This document shows positions 8,708 through 16,807 of a DNA stretch of 64,000 nucleotides, in pieces. Made by a program: the position numbers and the translations under genes. The DNA comes from Rhodospirillaceae bacterium. Lineage in GTDB: Bacteria > Pseudomonadota > Alphaproteobacteria > Rhodospirillales > JABHCV01. Numbering within the stretch: position 1 is the stretch's first letter; each line of letters opens with the position of its first letter. Location: assembly GCA_018662005.1 (NCBI GenBank), contig JABJHA010000016.1, forward strand, positions 30,713-94,712, in the 5' to 3' direction. Under the pieces are notes generated by a model. That model was not told where the DNA came from. It saw only the letters and a list, made by a program, of their open reading frames with translations, and ran no database searches.

Positions 8708-9556
8708 TTATTTTGGCCAATTTTCCAGTTGCTGACGTTGTTGCCCCAGGCCCTCGACGCCCAACTCGACGACATCGCCGGCTTTCAGGTAGAGTGGCGG
8801 TTTATGGCCCATGCCGACGCCGGGCGGGGTGCCTGTCGAAATAACATCTCCCGGCATCAGGGTCATGAACTGGCTTAAGTTTGAGATAATTTGGGCAACG
8901 CCGAAAACCATATACTGGGTATTTGAATTCTGACGGCGCTCGCCGTTGACATCACACCAGATTTTCAGGTTTTGCGGATTTGGAATTTCATCTGCAGTAA
9001 CAAGCCACGGTCCCAACGGGCCGAAGCCATCGAAACTCTTGCCTTTGATCCACTGACCGCCGTGCTCAATTTGGAAATCACGCTCGGAATAATCATTCAT
9101 CACAGCGTAACCGGCAACGTGCTCAAGCGCCTTACTTTCGCTAACATACTGGGCGCGGGTGCCGATAATGGCGGCCAACTCGACTTCGTAATCCGTGCAC
9201 TGAGAGTCTTTTGGTAAAGTCAGGGGATCGTTTGGGCCTGCCAGACAGGTAATCGCCTTAGCGAAAACCAACGGTTCGGGCGGCAAATCCAGTTTTGTTT
9301 CAGCCGCGTGGTCGGCGTAGTTAAGGCCAATGGCGAGAATTTTTCCGACACCGCTGACGGGCGGGCCGAAACGCGATGGAGCGTCGACAATGGGCAGGGA
9401 ACTGGGTTCATGTACCGATAATTGTGCTAATCGCTCGGGACTCAAAGTGTCAGGGTCAATGTCATTGATAAGGCTTGAGAGATCGCGAATGCGACCCTGT
9501 TCGTCAATCAGGCCCGGTTTCTCCTGGCCGTCAGGCCCATAGCGTAACAATTTCAT
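8708..9556 (-). CDS. Fumarylacetoacetate hydrolase family protein
   Basis: A 282-residue protein of the FAH superfamily, which hydrolyses or isomerises C-C bonds in dioxo acids, or acts as ureidoglycolate lyase. ILAIGLNYADHAAET, the metal ligands in DYEVELA (E-x-E with an Asp), GYAVMNDYSERDFQ, KSFDGFGPLGPW and the final STGTPPGVG are all in the expected order and spacing. The N-terminal small domain begins MKLLRYGP. The ATG is supported by GGGAGAG at 8-nt spacing. It is the first gene of a likely two-gene operon with the exported flavoprotein. Annotation as 2-hydroxyhepta-2,4-diene-1,7-dioate isomerase would be possible but not provable. Confidence 0.87.
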   Translation of the reverse strand: MKLLRYGPDGQEKPGLIDEQGRIRDLSSLINDIDPDTLSPERLAQLSVHEPSSLPIVDAPSRFGPPVSGVGKILAIGLNYADHAAETKLDLPPEPLVFAKAITCLAGPNDPLTLPKDSQCTDYEVELAAIIGTRAQYVSESKALEHVAGYAVMNDYSERDFQIEHGGQWIKGKSFDGFGPLGPWLVTADEIPNPQNLKIWCDVNGERRQNSNTQYMVFGVAQIISNLSQFMTLMPGDVISTGTPPGVGMGHKPPLYLKAGDVVELGVEGLGQQRQQLENWPK

Positions 9557-9826
9557 GAAATATCTCTCCCAAGGGCGCCCCATGGCCCTTTTTTACAGAT
9601 TAGCGCCCATGTTGACCGGGTCAACACCTGATCGGATTAATAGGCGTAAATAAGGAGATAGATAAAATTTTATCTAAATACACTGCAAATAAAAGGAAAA
9701 AATGTATTCATTTAATACTTTTGTGATTGTCATCATAACACTTTAAAATAACTGCTACTAAGATAGCTGTAAATATAGCATCAATACAGAAAACAAATTT
9801 ATTAACTTTCTTGAATGAAGGCCCCC

Positions 9827-10414
9827 ATGCGTGTGTTGACCAACATAATCCGTACCTTGGCTAAGAAAGACGACGGTTCGACCATAATTGAATTTGCCTT
9901 TGTTGCGCCGATTCTGGCGACGTTCCTCGTTGCCATTGTTGAATTCGGCATGATCATGTTTAGCTCCATTCTTATGGAAAGCGGTCTTCGCGATGCTTCG
10001 CGTTTCGGAATTACCGGACGAGAAGTCACCGGAGAGACTCGCCTGGAGAGTATTGTTCAGATTATTTCTGATCGCACTATTGGCTTGATAGACATGAACA
10101 CAGCAAACGTTGATGTGCTGGTATACCCAAGTTTTTCAGATGTCGGCGCCGGCGAGGATTACGTCGATGGCAATGCCAATGGCTCTTATGACGCCGGGGA
10201 AACCTACACGGACAGTAATGGTAATGGCGCCTGGGACAGTGATATTGGCGTTGCAGGGGCAGGGGATACGGGCGATATCGTGCTTTATCGGATCAGTTAT
10301 GACTGGCCGCTGCTGACGCCATTTGCTTCTCAATTTATGGGTGATAGCGGAGCCTTTACGCTTCAGGCCAGTATTGCCGTTAGGAATGAGCCGTGGACGG
10401 CAGGTGGGGCATGA
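9827..10414 (+). CDS. tadE: TadE-family minor pseudopilin with Asp/Asn/Gly repeats
   Basis: A 195-residue pseudopilin of the Tad/Flp pilus. The N-terminus has the TadE signature: a short leader, then DDGSTIIEFAFVAPI, with a prepilin-peptidase-type Gly before the hydrophobic stretch and Glu at +5. One membrane segment (about residues 21-48) is followed by a periplasmic domain. Residues 114-139 hold two Asp/Asn/Gly-rich repeats (YVDGNANGSYDAGE and YTDSNGNGAWDSD) that look like calcium-binding loops. The ATG at 9827 has AAGG at 5-nt spacing; an in-frame ATG 12 nt upstream has none. The stop overlaps the next gene in ATGA. Confidence 0.82.
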   Translation: MRVLTNIIRTLAKKDDGSTIIEFAFVAPILATFLVAIVEFGMIMFSSILMESGLRDASRFGITGREVTGETRLESIVQIISDRTIGLIDMNTANVDVLVYPSFSDVGAGEDYVDGNANGSYDAGETYTDSNGNGAWDSDIGVAGAGDTGDIVLYRISYDWPLLTPFASQFMGDSGAFTLQASIAVRNEPWTAGGA

Positions 10415-10965
10415 TTTTCAAATGGGTCCGCCGTTTAATGAAGAATCAGAAAGGTTCTCTCGCCGTCGAGATGGCGATGGCGATGCCGATCCTGGCCGGG
10501 TTGTTGTTGAGTGGCATCGAGGTCACCCGCTTTGTTCTTCTGAATCAGAAAATCGAGCGAGCATCGGCGACGATGGCTGATCTGGTGTCGCAGGCCGAAA
10601 CATTGGCCGAGGGAGATCTGGGTAATTTGTTCACGGCATCGGGCTATGTGGTCGAACCATTCGACCTGGCGGGTGAAGGTCATATTATTGTTTCATCTAT
10701 CGGTATGCTGGGCACCGCCAACCCGGTGGTAAACTGGCAACGTGATTTTGGCAGCGGCAGCGGCTCCAGCGTCTTCGACGCCGAAGGAGCGAACGCTGTC
10801 CTGCCGGCCGGTTTTGTTATTCGTGACGGGGAAAGTGTTATCGTTGCCGAGGCCTTTTACGATTTCGCCCCGGTTTTTGCCGGTGGTGTGATGAGCGCTT
10901 CGACTTTGTCGCGTTATTCCATTCTTCGCCCCCGCTTCGGCGCGCTGGCGACGATCCTGCCTTAA
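10411..10965 (+). CDS. TadE/TadF-like minor pseudopilin
   Basis: A 184-residue Flp-pilus accessory protein. KNQKGSLAVEMAMAMPIL near residues 12-29 is a pseudopilin-type start: a Gly followed by SLAVE with Glu at +5, then a hydrophobic segment. The rest is a periplasmic domain with few marks (SGSGSS linker, DFAPVF). TadE, TadF and TadG share this N-terminus; position two in the cluster suggests TadF. The chosen ATG overlaps the stop of the upstream gene and follows CAGGTGGGG. It is convergent with the tadG-like gene, 32 bases away. Confidence 0.72.
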   Translation: MIFKWVRRLMKNQKGSLAVEMAMAMPILAGLLLSGIEVTRFVLLNQKIERASATMADLVSQAETLAEGDLGNLFTASGYVVEPFDLAGEGHIIVSSIGMLGTANPVVNWQRDFGSGSGSSVFDAEGANAVLPAGFVIRDGESVIVAEAFYDFAPVFAGGVMSASTLSRYSILRPRFGALATILP

Positions 10966-10997
10966 AAATTCATTTAATCAGCATGGGGGCGGGTGCC

Positions 10998-12464
10998 CTA
11001 TTTCGACAGCCGTAATTCGGACAGATGGCTGGCGATCTCATGGAAAACTTGTTGCAGGGCAGCTGCGTCAGGGGCGTAATGGTAAAAGGGTGATCCCGGC
11101 CCGCTGGCGACACCTTGTAACAGAGTCTGCAGGGCGCTGCCGTTGTTGGCGAACTGGATGACGTAGACGATAACGCCATCGGCCTTAATGTTGTCCGAAA
11201 TCAACTGCAAGCGGGCATCCATTTCCAAGCGGGCGGTGCCGCCCAGTCCGAAAGTTCCCTTGTAGCCATCACCAGAACCGCCGTAATTTTCACCATCGGT
11301 CAGCAGGACAATGGCCTGCTGGCGGTTCATGGGAGGATTGGCTTCGGCTTCGGTAAAGGGTGAGTCCGGTTTAAGGACGCGCCAGGCCCAACCCATGCCC
11401 TGGGGAATGTTGGTGGTGCTGGTCGGGTTTTGAAGGTCGCTAATGGCGCTCTCAATACTGGCCTTGCTACTTTGCAGGGGGGTGATGCCGTGGGACAGAC
11501 AGCGACGACATTCGCTTCCGCCAACTGCTGAGGTGCAGGTGCCACCGGATACTGGCTCTCCCTCGACACCAATTGGTTGCCAGGCGGGCCAGTCGGTGAT
11601 GATCGTCGATACCGGAGGCATCAGAATATCGGCATCACTATCGGGATTTGCGTCATCAATGAAGCGGGAATAGACGCACCCCTTCCAATTTGCAGGTGGG
11701 GGCGCCAGTAGGGGAACAGGAGAATTGTTGGCGAAGTAGACTTCGCTTTGGTTAATTCCGGTTTCAGGATTGGTAAAGGCGGCAACGGGCTGGGTTATGG
11801 TGCCCCCGGCGTTAAAAATGCTGCCGTCTATGGTGACGTTGACTTTGGCGTTCCATGGCACCAGCCCGATTTTCAGCAGATCCTTGTTGCCGCTGTTGCC
11901 AAAAAGAATGTCGACAAGAAGCAACGCGGCTTCGCGGGCAGCGGAAATCCTGCTCTGGGCACCGGCGGAAGATGACATTGAGCCTGACATGTCAATGGCG
12001 AGAACCAGGTCCAGCATTTCAATTTGGCGGGTAATTTCCGTATCGGAGCTTACGACAATGGTTTCATGGCCAATCAGGCGCATAAAAGTCGTCGGGATGG
12101 TGGCGCTGGCGCTTAATGTAATGGTTTCATTTACGGTATCGATGTTGACCACGGGGCCGGAAAGTACAGCATCCATATAACCGGTCGGAAAATTGGCATT
12201 GAAAAACATTTCAATATCCTGATCACGGGTGGTGCTGAAAAAGGCCTTGCCACCTGCCAGACCCGCAGCGTCAAGAGCCGATGACAGGCGCGACTTGACC
12301 ATATAAGCGCGGGCAGTGTCGGTGCCGATGCCGACAAAACCAATGACAGGAACGATGGCAAAGGCCAGATAAATGGCGACCGCCCCACCGTGATCCTTAC
12401 GCAGGCGGTGGAGGAATGATGTTGCTGTTTGCCAAATGGAATTAAAGACGGGCGGTATGTTCAT
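10998..12464 (-). CDS. tadG: TadG-like pilus assembly protein with von Willebrand A domain
   Basis: A 488-residue protein. Residues 23-50 hold a TadE/G-type membrane segment (DHGGAVAIYLAFAIVPVIG). A von Willebrand factor A domain follows, with the metal-ion-dependent adhesion site DMSGSMSS (D-x-S-x-S) and later LLTDGEN. Cys residues cluster in the middle insert. TadG proteins anchor or organise the Flp pilus at the envelope. The gene is on the opposite strand to the other pilus genes, between the minor pilin genes and flp, so it needs its own promoter in the AT-rich region upstream. No strong ribosome site precedes the ATG. Confidence 0.82.
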   Translation of the reverse strand: MNIPPVFNSIWQTATSFLHRLRKDHGGAVAIYLAFAIVPVIGFVGIGTDTARAYMVKSRLSSALDAAGLAGGKAFFSTTRDQDIEMFFNANFPTGYMDAVLSGPVVNIDTVNETITLSASATIPTTFMRLIGHETIVVSSDTEITRQIEMLDLVLAIDMSGSMSSSAGAQSRISAAREAALLLVDILFGNSGNKDLLKIGLVPWNAKVNVTIDGSIFNAGGTITQPVAAFTNPETGINQSEVYFANNSPVPLLAPPPANWKGCVYSRFIDDANPDSDADILMPPVSTIITDWPAWQPIGVEGEPVSGGTCTSAVGGSECRRCLSHGITPLQSSKASIESAISDLQNPTSTTNIPQGMGWAWRVLKPDSPFTEAEANPPMNRQQAIVLLTDGENYGGSGDGYKGTFGLGGTARLEMDARLQLISDNIKADGVIVYVIQFANNGSALQTLLQGVASGPGSPFYHYAPDAAALQQVFHEIASHLSELRLSK

Positions 12465-12824
12465 GGGACTGATCCAGTTAACATGCTTTATGTATATGTT
12501 AAGTATAGCGACGAAATATGCCCATTCATAAATAATAAAATATAAGTAAAAATTATAAGTACTTATTGTTTATTCAAATAAAAATTCAATAAAATTTTAT
12601 CTACTTTGACCTCCATGTAAAAGTTGGGGGTGTTGAGTCTGCGTAGCAAAATTTTCGAAAATCCCATAAAATTTTAGATAAATTAAAATTAAATAAAAAC
12701 CAAATATATATGAAATAAAGAAGGGTTTTGTTGATGAATTATTATTTTGACTATATTTGATATTGGCGATTATTATTTACTCACGATGATTGAAGTCGAC
12801 CCAAATTACTTAAAGGAGATTGTT
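12465..12824. other. AT-rich divergent intergenic region between tadG and flp
   Basis: About 360 bases with no convincing gene, far richer in A and T than the surroundings, with several runs of A or T. It must hold the promoters for tadG (leftward) and flp (rightward). TTGATG at 12731 and TATATT at 12752 could be a weak -35/-10 pair for flp, but the 15-nt spacing is short. A short in-frame extension of flp from an ATG at 12747 lacks a ribosome site and the Flp leader begins after it. AT-rich tracts like these are also typical targets of nucleoid or HNS-like proteins; that is inference. Confidence 0.5.
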
Positions 12825-13013
12825 ATGAAATTCCAAACCCTCAAAAATCTGTTGAACGACGAATCCGGCGCCACCGCCATTGAATATGGCCTGATCGCCG
12901 CCCTCGTATCGGTCGCCGCAATTACCGCCTTGACGGCCATGGGTGCGTCTTTGAACACCATGTTCACCGCCGTATCGACAGCCCTTACCGGTGCCACGGC
13001 GACAGCCCCGTAA
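12825..13013 (+). CDS. flp: Flp/Fap-type major pilin
   Basis: A 62-residue type IVb pilin, the main subunit of the Tad pilus. The leader (residues 1-15) ends in Gly15, followed by ATAIEYGLIAALV: cleavage by the CpaA peptidase would leave Glu at +5 and Tyr at +6, the Flp motif. The rest is a hydrophobic helix with an Ala/Thr-rich tail. AAGGAG at 6-nt spacing is one of the best ribosome sites in the window, as expected for a highly made protein. A G+C-rich stem-loop follows the stop, then cpaA. Confidence 0.95.
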   Translation: MKFQTLKNLLNDESGATAIEYGLIAALVSVAAITALTAMGASLNTMFTAVSTALTGATATAP

Positions 13014-13041
13014 GGCAAGGAAGTTTTCTTCTCTAAAAGTC

Positions 13042-13100
13042 CCTCCCGGACAAAAAGTCCACCCTTCGGATCGCTCCCTCTCCGGTCCGAAGGGGGGAGG
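13042..13100 (+). terminator. G+C-rich stem-loop after flp (attenuator-like)
   Basis: CCTCCC (13042) pairs with GGGAGG (13095), and CCCTTCGGA (13062) pairs with TCCGAAGGG (13086). A small GGAC-AAAAA-GTCC hairpin is nested on the left side. No clear T-run follows. It separates the pilin gene from the assembly genes and probably protects or attenuates the flp message. Confidence 0.5.
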
Positions 13101-13196
13101 AGACTAAAAGCCCCGATCAAGGAATTTTTATTTATCCATTTTTAAAACTGACCGACCCAAATTTTTTTCACCCCAAATGACACAGGCCCCCAAGCC

Positions 13197-13712
13197 ATGC
13201 ATTTCCAACCAACCATCGATACGTTTGTAATCGCTTTATTCCTCGGGCTTCTCGTGCTCGCAGCGATAAACGATGTCGCAGAGTATCGCATTCCCAACCG
13301 TATTAATTTGGCCATTGCGGCCCTTTATCCTGCTCATGTCCTGGCCAGCCCGGGTTCCGTTGACTGGATGGGTGGTTTGATTGTCGCTTCTTGCGTCCTT
13401 GGTGTCGGCGTTGTTTTGTTTGCGCTTCGTCATATGGGTGGCGGTGACATCAAAATGATTGCAGCGACGGCACTTTGGGCCGGGCCGCTTGGTATTACGG
13501 ATTTTCTGATTATTACCGCCCTTGTCGGCGGTGTCCTGGCAATTGCCAAATTAGCCCCTGTACGTGCTGGCCTGGCGATGACCATTGGTCGCTTCACTGG
13601 TGTTGAGGATAAAGAAACCCAATTCGTTGCCCAAATTCCTTACGGCGTCGCCATTGCCTTTGGCGGTTTTAGCGTTGGCGCCCTGATGCTCGGCGCGGGC
13701 CGGATTTTATAG
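13197..13712 (+). CDS. cpaA: Prepilin peptidase CpaA/TadV
   Basis: A 171-residue inner-membrane aspartyl protease that removes the leader of Flp and the pseudopilins. The two catalytic aspartates are visible: D26 in NDVAEYRIPN and D84 in GGGDIKM. Several hydrophobic segments surround them. The length fits the short CpaA/TadV type without a methylase domain. The gene follows flp after a stem-loop and starts the cpaA-tadC run, in which most genes are spaced by less than 20 bases or overlap. Confidence 0.93.
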   Translation: MHFQPTIDTFVIALFLGLLVLAAINDVAEYRIPNRINLAIAALYPAHVLASPGSVDWMGGLIVASCVLGVGVVLFALRHMGGGDIKMIAATALWAGPLGITDFLIITALVGGVLAIAKLAPVRAGLAMTIGRFTGVEDKETQFVAQIPYGVAIAFGGFSVGALMLGAGRIL

Positions 13713-13725
13713 GAAGGATACAGAG

Positions 13726-14604
13726 ATGACTTTGAAAAATATCATTCTGCTTCTGATCGCCCTTGGCACCGCCGGCATGACGGCCATGTTCGCCAATAAC
13801 TGGATCAGTTCCGAACGCGCCGCCTTCCTGGCTTCGGCTCCCAAACAGGTGACCGAAACAGCAACCGTCGAGGTTCTGGTGGTTAACGCAGAGCTCAAGG
13901 CGGGCAACTTCGTTCGCAAGGATAACCTTAAATGGCAACCCTGGCCGGAAGAAGGCTCAGCCGAGGTTTATGCCCTAAAGGGCCAGCGCGACATCAAGGA
14001 TTTTATCGGTGCTGTCGTCCGCACGTCGATTATGCCCGGACAACCGATCACGGACCGTCAGGTCGTCCACCCGGGAGACCGTGGGTTTTTGGCCGCTGTC
14101 CTTCAGCCGGGCAGTCGCGCCGTTTCGGTTCCTGTTAACGCGACATCAGGGATTTCAGGTTTCATTTTTCCCGGTGACAAGGTTGATCTGATTTTGACAT
14201 CCCAGTTCAACAGCAAGAATTCCGAAGGCGATAACCGTTCTCGTCATGTCAGTAAAACCATACTGAGTGGTATCCGGGTCCTGGCTATAGATCAAAAAAC
14301 TGAAAGCAAGGACGGCGAAGTCAGTCCGGCCAAGACCGTGACCATGGAAGTTACGCCCAAGCAGGCCGAAAAAGTTGCCATTGGCATGGTCATGGGGTCG
14401 CTTTCCCTAAGCCTGCAAAGCCTTGCCAGGGATGAAAGCGGCAATGCCGACAGCAATGCCGGAAAGCCAATTCTGAAGACAGGCCGCGGCTTCACCCTTG
14501 ATACAGATGTCAACGCCCTGGTTGCGGGTTTGGCTAAACGCAACGGCAAGGGCCAGACAGTCAACGTTTTGCGCGGTAGTGAAGCCGAGCAGGCCGCATT
14601 TTAA
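13726..14604 (+). CDS. cpaB: Flp pilus assembly protein CpaB/RcpC
   Basis: A 292-residue periplasmic protein with one N-terminal membrane segment (residues 4-24). It has a SAF-type domain (VLVVNAELKAGNFVRKDNL, then PGQPITDRQVV) and a C-terminal RcpC region (SVPVNATSGISGFIFPGDKVDLI). CpaB is thought to work with the secretin CpaC at the outer membrane. GGAAGG lies before the ATG, 13 bases after the cpaA stop. Confidence 0.92.
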   Translation: MTLKNIILLLIALGTAGMTAMFANNWISSERAAFLASAPKQVTETATVEVLVVNAELKAGNFVRKDNLKWQPWPEEGSAEVYALKGQRDIKDFIGAVVRTSIMPGQPITDRQVVHPGDRGFLAAVLQPGSRAVSVPVNATSGISGFIFPGDKVDLILTSQFNSKNSEGDNRSRHVSKTILSGIRVLAIDQKTESKDGEVSPAKTVTMEVTPKQAEKVAIGMVMGSLSLSLQSLARDESGNADSNAGKPILKTGRGFTLDTDVNALVAGLAKRNGKGQTVNVLRGSEAEQAAF

Positions 14605-14616
14605 GGAAGCACAGTG

Positions 14617-16098
14617 ATGACAAATAAAAAATCCATGCCCCTTACCACACGTTTATCAGGCTTTGTCCTGATTGCCGCCTTCGCCCTTGTCATGTCGGCA
14701 AGCGCTGCGAAAGCTCAGCAAGTCGCATCGACGACAACAGGCCCCTTGAAGTTGCAAGCCTCCGTTGGTCAACAAATTCAGTTCACGCGCCCCAGTGGCA
14801 CTGTTGACGTCGTTTCAAGCTCTGGTCAATCCCTTGAACTGGAAGTCTCCAAGGGTCGCTTGATCCGGCTTGACCGTCCGGCCCAGACGGTTTTTGTCGC
14901 CGATCCCGAAATTGCCAATATTCAGGTCAAGTCGCCGAGCCTGATTTATCTGCTCGGCAAGAAACCCGGGCAGACGACGCTTTACGCCGTCGACAGCAAA
15001 GAGCGTGTGCTCGCCAATATCGATATAACCGTTACCCATAACCTGGGTCGCCTGCGCGGTATTCTTGATGAATTGCATCCCGGATCCGGTGTCCGCGTCG
15101 CCAGCATTAACGGCACCCTGGTGCTTGATGGCACGGTTCCTTCAGCCAGCGCTGCCGAAGATATGCGTCGCCTCGCCGCCAGCTTTGCCGGGGATGAGAA
15201 GAACATCATTAACCGACTTGGCATTACCGCTCCAAATCAGGTCAATCTGCGGGTTCGCGTCGCCGAGGTTTCGCGTGGTGTCGACAAACAACTGGGCTTT
15301 AACTGGTCGATCCTTGGCTCCATTGGTGGTTTCTCGCTCGGTCTTGCGACGACCAACCCGTTCGCAGGGGCGGTCACCCAGAATACATTGAGCCTTGGCA
15401 AGAACATCGCCGGTTGGGATTTCAACACCGTCATCGACGCGTTGGAAGAAGAAGGGCTGGTCAGTGTTCTGGCCGAACCCAACCTGACCGCACTTTCCGG
15501 TGAGACTGCCAGTTTTCTGGCCGGTGGTGAATTCCCGATCCTGGTGCCCGATTCAGATGGTCGCGTGACCATTGAATTCAAAAAGTTTGGCGTTTCACTG
15601 GCTTTCACCCCGACATTGCTGGGAGAAGACCGGGTCAACATGCATGTCCGCCCCGAAGTCAGCCAGCTTTCATCGACCAATTCGGTAACCTTGAACTCCT
15701 TCGTGGTGCCCTCGCTGACGACACGGCGGGCCGAAACGACTGTCGAACTGGGCAGCGGTCAAAGCTTTGCCATCGCCGGCTTGCTGCAAAACAATGTCAC
15801 CCACGATATTTCCAAGTTCCCCGGCCTTGGCGACGTGCCGGTGCTTGGCGGGCTATTCAAATCAGACCGCTTCCAGCGCGACGAGAGCGAGCTTGTGATC
15901 ATCATTACGCCTTACATCGTCAAGCCCGTGTCCAACAACAAACTGGCCGCCCCTACCGATGGTTTCGCGCCCCCACACGATATCGAGCGGATTTTCACCG
16001 GTGGCGTGAACCGCCGTAACCCGAATCCCGGTCAGCCGGTCACCGTCGGACGTGGCGGTAAAACCCTGATCGGTCCGGTTGGTTTTCAACTGGATTAA
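14617..16098 (+). CDS. cpaC: Outer-membrane secretin CpaC/RcpA
   Basis: A 493-residue type II/III secretin forming the outer-membrane pore of the Tad pilus. A signal peptide ends near AKAQQ (about residue 34). An N-terminal domain with VEVSKGRLIRL-like strands and a BON-like segment (VRVASINGTLVLDGTVPSA) precedes the secretin core (LAEPNLTALSGETASFLAGG and the C-terminal GLGDVPVLGGLFKSD). AAGGAAG at 7-nt spacing selects the ATG at 14617 over the GTG 3 nt earlier. Confidence 0.94.
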   Translation: MTNKKSMPLTTRLSGFVLIAAFALVMSASAAKAQQVASTTTGPLKLQASVGQQIQFTRPSGTVDVVSSSGQSLELEVSKGRLIRLDRPAQTVFVADPEIANIQVKSPSLIYLLGKKPGQTTLYAVDSKERVLANIDITVTHNLGRLRGILDELHPGSGVRVASINGTLVLDGTVPSASAAEDMRRLAASFAGDEKNIINRLGITAPNQVNLRVRVAEVSRGVDKQLGFNWSILGSIGGFSLGLATTNPFAGAVTQNTLSLGKNIAGWDFNTVIDALEEEGLVSVLAEPNLTALSGETASFLAGGEFPILVPDSDGRVTIEFKKFGVSLAFTPTLLGEDRVNMHVRPEVSQLSSTNSVTLNSFVVPSLTTRRAETTVELGSGQSFAIAGLLQNNVTHDISKFPGLGDVPVLGGLFKSDRFQRDESELVIIITPYIVKPVSNNKLAAPTDGFAPPHDIERIFTGGVNRRNPNPGQPVTVGRGGKTLIGPVGFQLD

Positions 16099-16114
16099 TA
16101 CAAGGAGAGTGCCC

Positions 16115-16807
16115 ATGTTTATCGGACCCCAAACGATCAAACAATTCCTGGCAGTTGCTTCCATAGCTGTTGTTGCCGGATGTCAAGGCATCCCACACAT
16201 TGAGGACTGGTCAAACGTCCCGGAACCCAAAAAGCCCCAGGCCAATCAGGTACAGTTCAGCCATCAGGTTAGCTTCGTTTCGGCCAGTGCCGATCTGAGC
16301 CGTAAGGAAGGTGAACGCCTGCTTGCATTTCTTAACAATGCACAGGCCGCCCGTACGGATACGTTTTATCTGGTTTCGGGAAATCCCGAAGTCCCGGCGG
16401 CTCTCAGCGATGCCCGCAAGACCATGGTTGCCGACTATCTTTCGACCTTCGGGGTGACCATCAGATCCCTGTCCGGTGATTTTGGTGTCAAGTCGCCGAC
16501 CGGAGACGCGGTCAACCTGATTATCAGACGCTACGTCGTCACTTTGCCCGGATGTCCTGACTGGAGCGGTGAGCGCTTTACCTACAACAACGTCCCGACC
16601 AGTAACTGGGGCTGCGCCAGCGCCACCAATCTTGGATTGATGGTGGCAGAGCCAGGCGATCTGGTTCGTGGTCGCGATGAGGGATACGCCGATGGTGAAT
16701 ACGCCGCCACATCAATCAGCAATTATCGGAAAGGCGAAACCAAAAGCCTGAGCCCCGAAGATGTTGGCGTCACCCAAAGTCAGCAGAAATCAGGGGAGGA
16801 TCAGTAA
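16115..16807 (+). CDS. cpaD: Pilus assembly lipoprotein CpaD
   Basis: A 230-residue outer-membrane lipoprotein. The signal peptide ends in the lipobox VVAGC with the lipidated Cys23. CpaD-family features follow: an OmpA-like middle (SASADLSRKEGERLLAFL), GCPDWSGERF, then NWGCASATNLGLMVAEPGDL. CpaD is needed for secretin placement in Caulobacter. AAGGAGA at 6-nt spacing supports the start; an upstream in-frame start inside cpaC is rejected. Its stop overlaps the cpaE start by one base (TAATG). Confidence 0.9.
   Translation: MFIGPQTIKQFLAVASIAVVAGCQGIPHIEDWSNVPEPKKPQANQVQFSHQVSFVSASADLSRKEGERLLAFLNNAQAARTDTFYLVSGNPEVPAALSDARKTMVADYLSTFGVTIRSLSGDFGVKSPTGDAVNLIIRRYVVTLPGCPDWSGERFTYNNVPTSNWGCASATNLGLMVAEPGDLVRGRDEGYADGEYAATSISNYRKGETKSLSPEDVGVTQSQQKSGEDQ

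Noticed and set aside
12465..12824. AT-rich tract before flp as a horizontally acquired insertion
   Set aside because: The tract holds no gene remnants or flanking repeats, and the tad genes on both sides look like the rest of the window; a promoter region is simpler.
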